A DNA stretch of 64,000 bases, from positions 1-64,000 of the forward strand of contig CAILUT010000043.1 of NCBI GenBank assembly GCA_903837495.1, read 5' to 3'. Below, piece after piece: positions 60,968 to 64,000 of the stretch. Below the pieces are notes generated by a model, which had not been told where the DNA came from, made no database searches, and was given only the letters and a program-made list of their open reading frames with translations. The translations under genes were made by a program, and so were the position numbers. The DNA comes from an uncultured Flavobacteriales bacterium (GTDB taxonomy: Bacteria; Bacteroidota; Bacteroidia; CAIKAF01). Every line of letters begins with the position of its first letter. Position 1 is the stretch's first letter.

Positions 60968-62296
60968 TTATTCGGTGGTTTGTTTGGGTTGATTTATATG
61001 ACAAGCTTCGACATCCATGTGCCCTGTTTTTGGATCAATCTGAACCAATCGAACCTGCTGCAAGCTATGGCTGTATAAGGGGTCGTAGACCGCTCTGACC
61101 CGAACGTAGTTCTCAGAATACCCCAACATACTCCCGTCCCGTTCGCTGCCCTCCCACAATACACTGCGTAGGCTTCCAATTTGTTCAGAATAAAACCGAT
61201 TTCGCATAAATTCTGACTCCTGCCTCAAAAGCCGGTTTCGCTTTTTTCGCTCGGCTAAAGGCACCTTTCCATCCAACCGAATTGCCGTGGTATTTTCCCT
61301 TTCGCTGTAGGTAAATACATGCAAATAATCCACAGGCAAACTGTGCAAAAACGCTTGGGTATCTTGAAACAATCCATCGGTTTCGCCGGGGAATCCAACA
61401 ATCACATCTACCCCTATACAGGCTTCAGGCATGCGTGATTTTATCAAATGAACCCGCTCCGCATACAATTCAGTTCGATACCTGCGGCGCATTCGCTCCA
61501 ATATGGCATCGCTTCCCGATTGCAATGGCAAATGAAAATGAGGCACAAAGCGCTGGCTTTGGGCTAAATATTCTATCAAATCAGCCGTCAATAAATTCGG
61601 CTCTATGCTCGATATCCGAAACCGAACCTCCAGGTCTAGCTGATCCAGCTGCCGAACCAAATCTTCAAAATGCTCACCGGTCGTTTTTCCAAAATCTCCA
61701 ATGTTAACCCCCGTCAATACCAGCTCTTTAACTCCCTGACTTGCCGCTTCCTTAGCCTGATTCAAAACCTCGGCGATAGAGGGATTCCGACTTCTGCCTC
61801 TGGCCAATGGAATGGTGCAAAAAGCACAGAAATAATCGCAGCCATCTTGCACCTTCAAAAATGTTCGGGTACGGTCTCCAAACGAAAAAGAAGACACAAA
61901 ATCTCGGGTTTCTTTTATTGGACTGCGTTCGATTTTGGGCCTAAAACCCGCGGATTCTTCCAAAATCGACGTGTAATGGCCCACCTCAAATTTCTCCTTG
62001 GCCCCAATAATTTTGGTTACACCCGGTATTTGTTCTATTTCCTCAGGCTTTAATTGGGCATAACAGCCTATCACCACTACCTTTGCCCCTGGATTCGCCT
62101 GCAAAGCCTCCTCTACCACTTTTCGACATTTTCGGTCGGCATGTTCCGTTACGGAACAACTGTTTATCACATATAGGTCGGCCGCAGATTGAAATTCCAC
62201 ACGCTCTACCCCAACTTCGGCTAATTTTCGAGCCAAAGTCGAGGTTTCAGCAAAATTTAATTTGCAGCCCAGCGTGTAATATGCCGCCGTCTTCAT
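60968..62296 (-). CDS. mtaB: tRNA ms2t6A37 methylthiotransferase MtaB
   Basis: AAYYTLGCKLNFAETSTLARKL; VINSCSVTEHADRKCRK; KVQDGCDYFCAFCTIPLARGRSRN. Confidence 0.94.
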   Translation of the reverse strand: MKTAAYYTLGCKLNFAETSTLARKLAEVGVERVEFQSAADLYVINSCSVTEHADRKCRKVVEEALQANPGAKVVVIGCYAQLKPEEIEQIPGVTKIIGAKEKFEVGHYTSILEESAGFRPKIERSPIKETRDFVSSFSFGDRTRTFLKVQDGCDYFCAFCTIPLARGRSRNPSIAEVLNQAKEAASQGVKELVLTGVNIGDFGKTTGEHFEDLVRQLDQLDLEVRFRISSIEPNLLTADLIEYLAQSQRFVPHFHLPLQSGSDAILERMRRRYRTELYAERVHLIKSRMPEACIGVDVIVGFPGETDGLFQDTQAFLHSLPVDYLHVFTYSERENTTAIRLDGKVPLAERKKRNRLLRQESEFMRNRFYSEQIGSLRSVLWEGSERDGSMLGYSENYVRVRAVYDPLYSHSLQQVRLVQIDPKTGHMDVEACHINQPKQTTE

Positions 62297-62301
62297 GCCC
62301 T

Positions 62302-62309
62302 CAAAGGTA
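62302..62309 (-). promoter_or_regulatory. -7 box (TACCTTTG) upstream of mtaB
   Basis: TACCTTTG-N5-ATG. Confidence 0.55.
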
Positions 62310-62322
62310 AAGTTTTATACCC

Positions 62323-63051
62323 TTACAGGTCAAATTGTTTGGAAATATAACCTTGTACTTCATCTTGAGCCTGCCATGGCAACATATGCCCCTTACCATC
62401 AATGCAAAGGCCATAGGCCCCAACTTCCGAAATCTCCTCTTCCAGCATTTTTGGCTCAAGCATGGCATCGGCCGAACCATAAATGTAATGCACCTTTGAT
62501 TTCCACTTTTCTACCGTCTCCTTGTGGCAATTCCTTTCTTTCAATCCGCTTAATACGCGTTGCATCAACTCCGGATTCAAGCCTTTCATTTGCCTACGCA
62601 ACAACCTTCCCTCGGGCCTTTTTAGCCAATAAAGCTCTGGCTGAAACAAAGACTGAATAAACATCCGAAAATAGGCTTCTGGATTTGCACCCAACATGGC
62701 TATGGCCTGCTCCCTGTTCTGCTTCCTTTTTTCTGTATCGGCCGAGGCATAGGAATTAACCAATACAATACCGGCTACTTTTAAAGGATACCGATGCAGA
62801 TACTCCAAGGCTACGTAGCCGCCCATGCTATGCCCCACCAACAAAAACGGCCCCGCATTTCCCATCAAATGCTCCTGCAACCAATCCGCATACGCTGGAA
62901 TTCCAAAGCTAAAATCAGCCGACGCTGGATTGCCACCAAACCCTGGCAAATCCAGACAAATGGCATGTCGAAAGGCTTCTGTGCACTTCCAACTCTGCCA
63001 CATGAACGAAGATTCATTTAAACCATGAATCAATACAGGAACCGGCGTCAA
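62323..63051 (-). CDS. Alpha/beta hydrolase
   Basis: VLIHGLNESSFMWQ...CLDLPGFGGNP...LLVGHSMGGYVALEYLHRYP; C-terminal GKGHMLPWQ. Confidence 0.92.
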   Translation of the reverse strand: MTPVPVLIHGLNESSFMWQSWKCTEAFRHAICLDLPGFGGNPASADFSFGIPAYADWLQEHLMGNAGPFLLVGHSMGGYVALEYLHRYPLKVAGIVLVNSYASADTEKRKQNREQAIAMLGANPEAYFRMFIQSLFQPELYWLKRPEGRLLRRQMKGLNPELMQRVLSGLKERNCHKETVEKWKSKVHYIYGSADAMLEPKMLEEEISEVGAYGLCIDGKGHMLPWQAQDEVQGYISKQFDL

Positions 63052-63053
63052 TT

Positions 63054-64000
63054 CTACTGCTTTATAAACGAAACCGTACCTACTGCCGCCTCTGTATCCA
63101 AGCAGCGTATAAAATACCGGCCCTGCGGCAAACCTTCAAGAGGTATAAATCCAGGAACAACTGTCATTTTTCCCGACTGCAACCGCTGCCCTTGCATGTT
63201 TACAATTTCAAAACGGCTTCCTGGAGCTATGCCATCAATCCACAACCGATTGCCGGCCGGATTTGGCCAACATTTCACCTGAACTTTTGTTCCCGACATG
63301 CTCGATATGGGCGCCTCTAAGGTTCCCGAAAAAATTCCCCTACCATGCGAAAACACAAACAATCGACCGTCGCTGCGCATCCGTAGCTGATGAATACTAA
63401 CCATGGGGATCTGATTCTCGGCCAACCAATGTTGCCCCCCATCCGTCGTGTAGTACAATCCATAGTCGGTGGCCGCAAACAATATCTGCTCGCTCCAAGG
63501 ACTCACCTCTATACTGTTCACGGGCAATCCCAACGGAAAATCTCCCGTTATATCGGTCCACACTGGGCTTGCATTGGCTTGTGTTACCTTCCACATCATG
63601 GGGCCTGTACTGTAGGTGCTAAATCCAATAAACAAGGTATGGGTATCTACCGGCGAAGCCTTGATGCAGCTCATAAATTTTCCAGCCATGCTGCTGGGAA
63701 TCGTTCCAGATAGGTTGTCCTCGTCCCCCGCTACCGAACCATAAGCATCTAAAACCCGGTAAAATTTTCCTGTTCCCCCAAAATAAATCGAAGGGTACAC
63801 CTCGTTGGTTACCCCTATGGCATATAAATTCGCAACGGGTGCCGTTATCGGAAACCACAAAGACCCCCGACTAATGCTCATCCAAGCCCGAAAACGCGTT
63901 ACAAAATACAGCTGATCCCCATCCAATGGATTTCCTTCAAAGGGAGAAATGAACCAGGTGTCTTCATCCACATTGTCGTCAAAATCCGAATCCAACCCAT
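63054..64000 (-). CDS. Secreted T9SS type A cargo protein with VPS10/sialidase-like repeats, partial (N-terminus beyond right edge)
   Basis: ILFAATDYGLYYTTDGGQHW...; C-terminal VKCWPNPAGNRLWIDG...FEIVNMQGQRLQSGKM...LPQGRYFIRC; frame is open to the window edge. Confidence 0.88.
   Translation of the reverse strand, partial: GLDSDFDDNVDEDTWFISPFEGNPLDGDQLYFVTRFRAWMSISRGSLWFPITAPVANLYAIGVTNEVYPSIYFGGTGKFYRVLDAYGSVAGDEDNLSGTIPSSMAGKFMSCIKASPVDTHTLFIGFSTYSTGPMMWKVTQANASPVWTDITGDFPLGLPVNSIEVSPWSEQILFAATDYGLYYTTDGGQHWLAENQIPMVSIHQLRMRSDGRLFVFSHGRGIFSGTLEAPISSMSGTKVQVKCWPNPAGNRLWIDGIAPGSRFEIVNMQGQRLQSGKMTVVPGFIPLEGLPQGRYFIRCLDTEAAVGTVSFIKQ

Overview
The window is a 64 kb segment of a Bacteroidota chromosome. 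Supporting signs are T9SS/CHU_C-type sorting domains, DUF4295, the parA-parB-DUF5683-dapB block, BshC, a carotenoid operon and TAnnTTTG promoter boxes. It is mostly dense housekeeping sequence. Recognisable blocks are: two PKD/T9SS secreted proteins at the left edge; kdsD-kdsA; htpG-yidD; crtZ-crtI-crtB-crtY (zeaxanthin-type carotenoid cluster); a pseudo-dihydroorotase plus a BatA-like membrane protein; gyrB; a biotin operon (bioB-F-D-A) ending in a ketosynthase-like gene; tandem rhomboids and mutL; parAB/dapB; DoxX; a divergent PiT-like permease; tRNA-Leu(GAG); bshC-rimO-ftsY-DUF4295-rpmG; a membrane protein and an aldo/keto reductase; OmpH, M1 peptidase, ccmE-ccmF, DUF2520 and ALDH; rsmE-dgt; DUF4625 plus a TonB receptor; WbqC-lepB; nfeD, suhB, lgt, mtaB and an alpha/beta hydrolase; and a T9SS cargo protein running off the right edge. 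No phage, CRISPR array, transposase or recognisable defence system was seen. The best candidate for something undescribed is a dispersed family of five intergenic elements of about 140-150 nt (16.66, 18.94, 33.64, 48.40 and 49.81 kb). Each can be drawn by hand as a long hairpin. Arm sequences differ between copies but remain self-complementary, while the apical loop (GCTCCnnnnGTCGC) and an internal-loop pair (CTTTCACC / GGTTCAATC) are conserved. Each lies 10-100 nt beyond a gene's 3' end, and two inverted pairs bracket gyrB and an orphan secreted gene. All assignments were made by eye; no database search or folding program was run.
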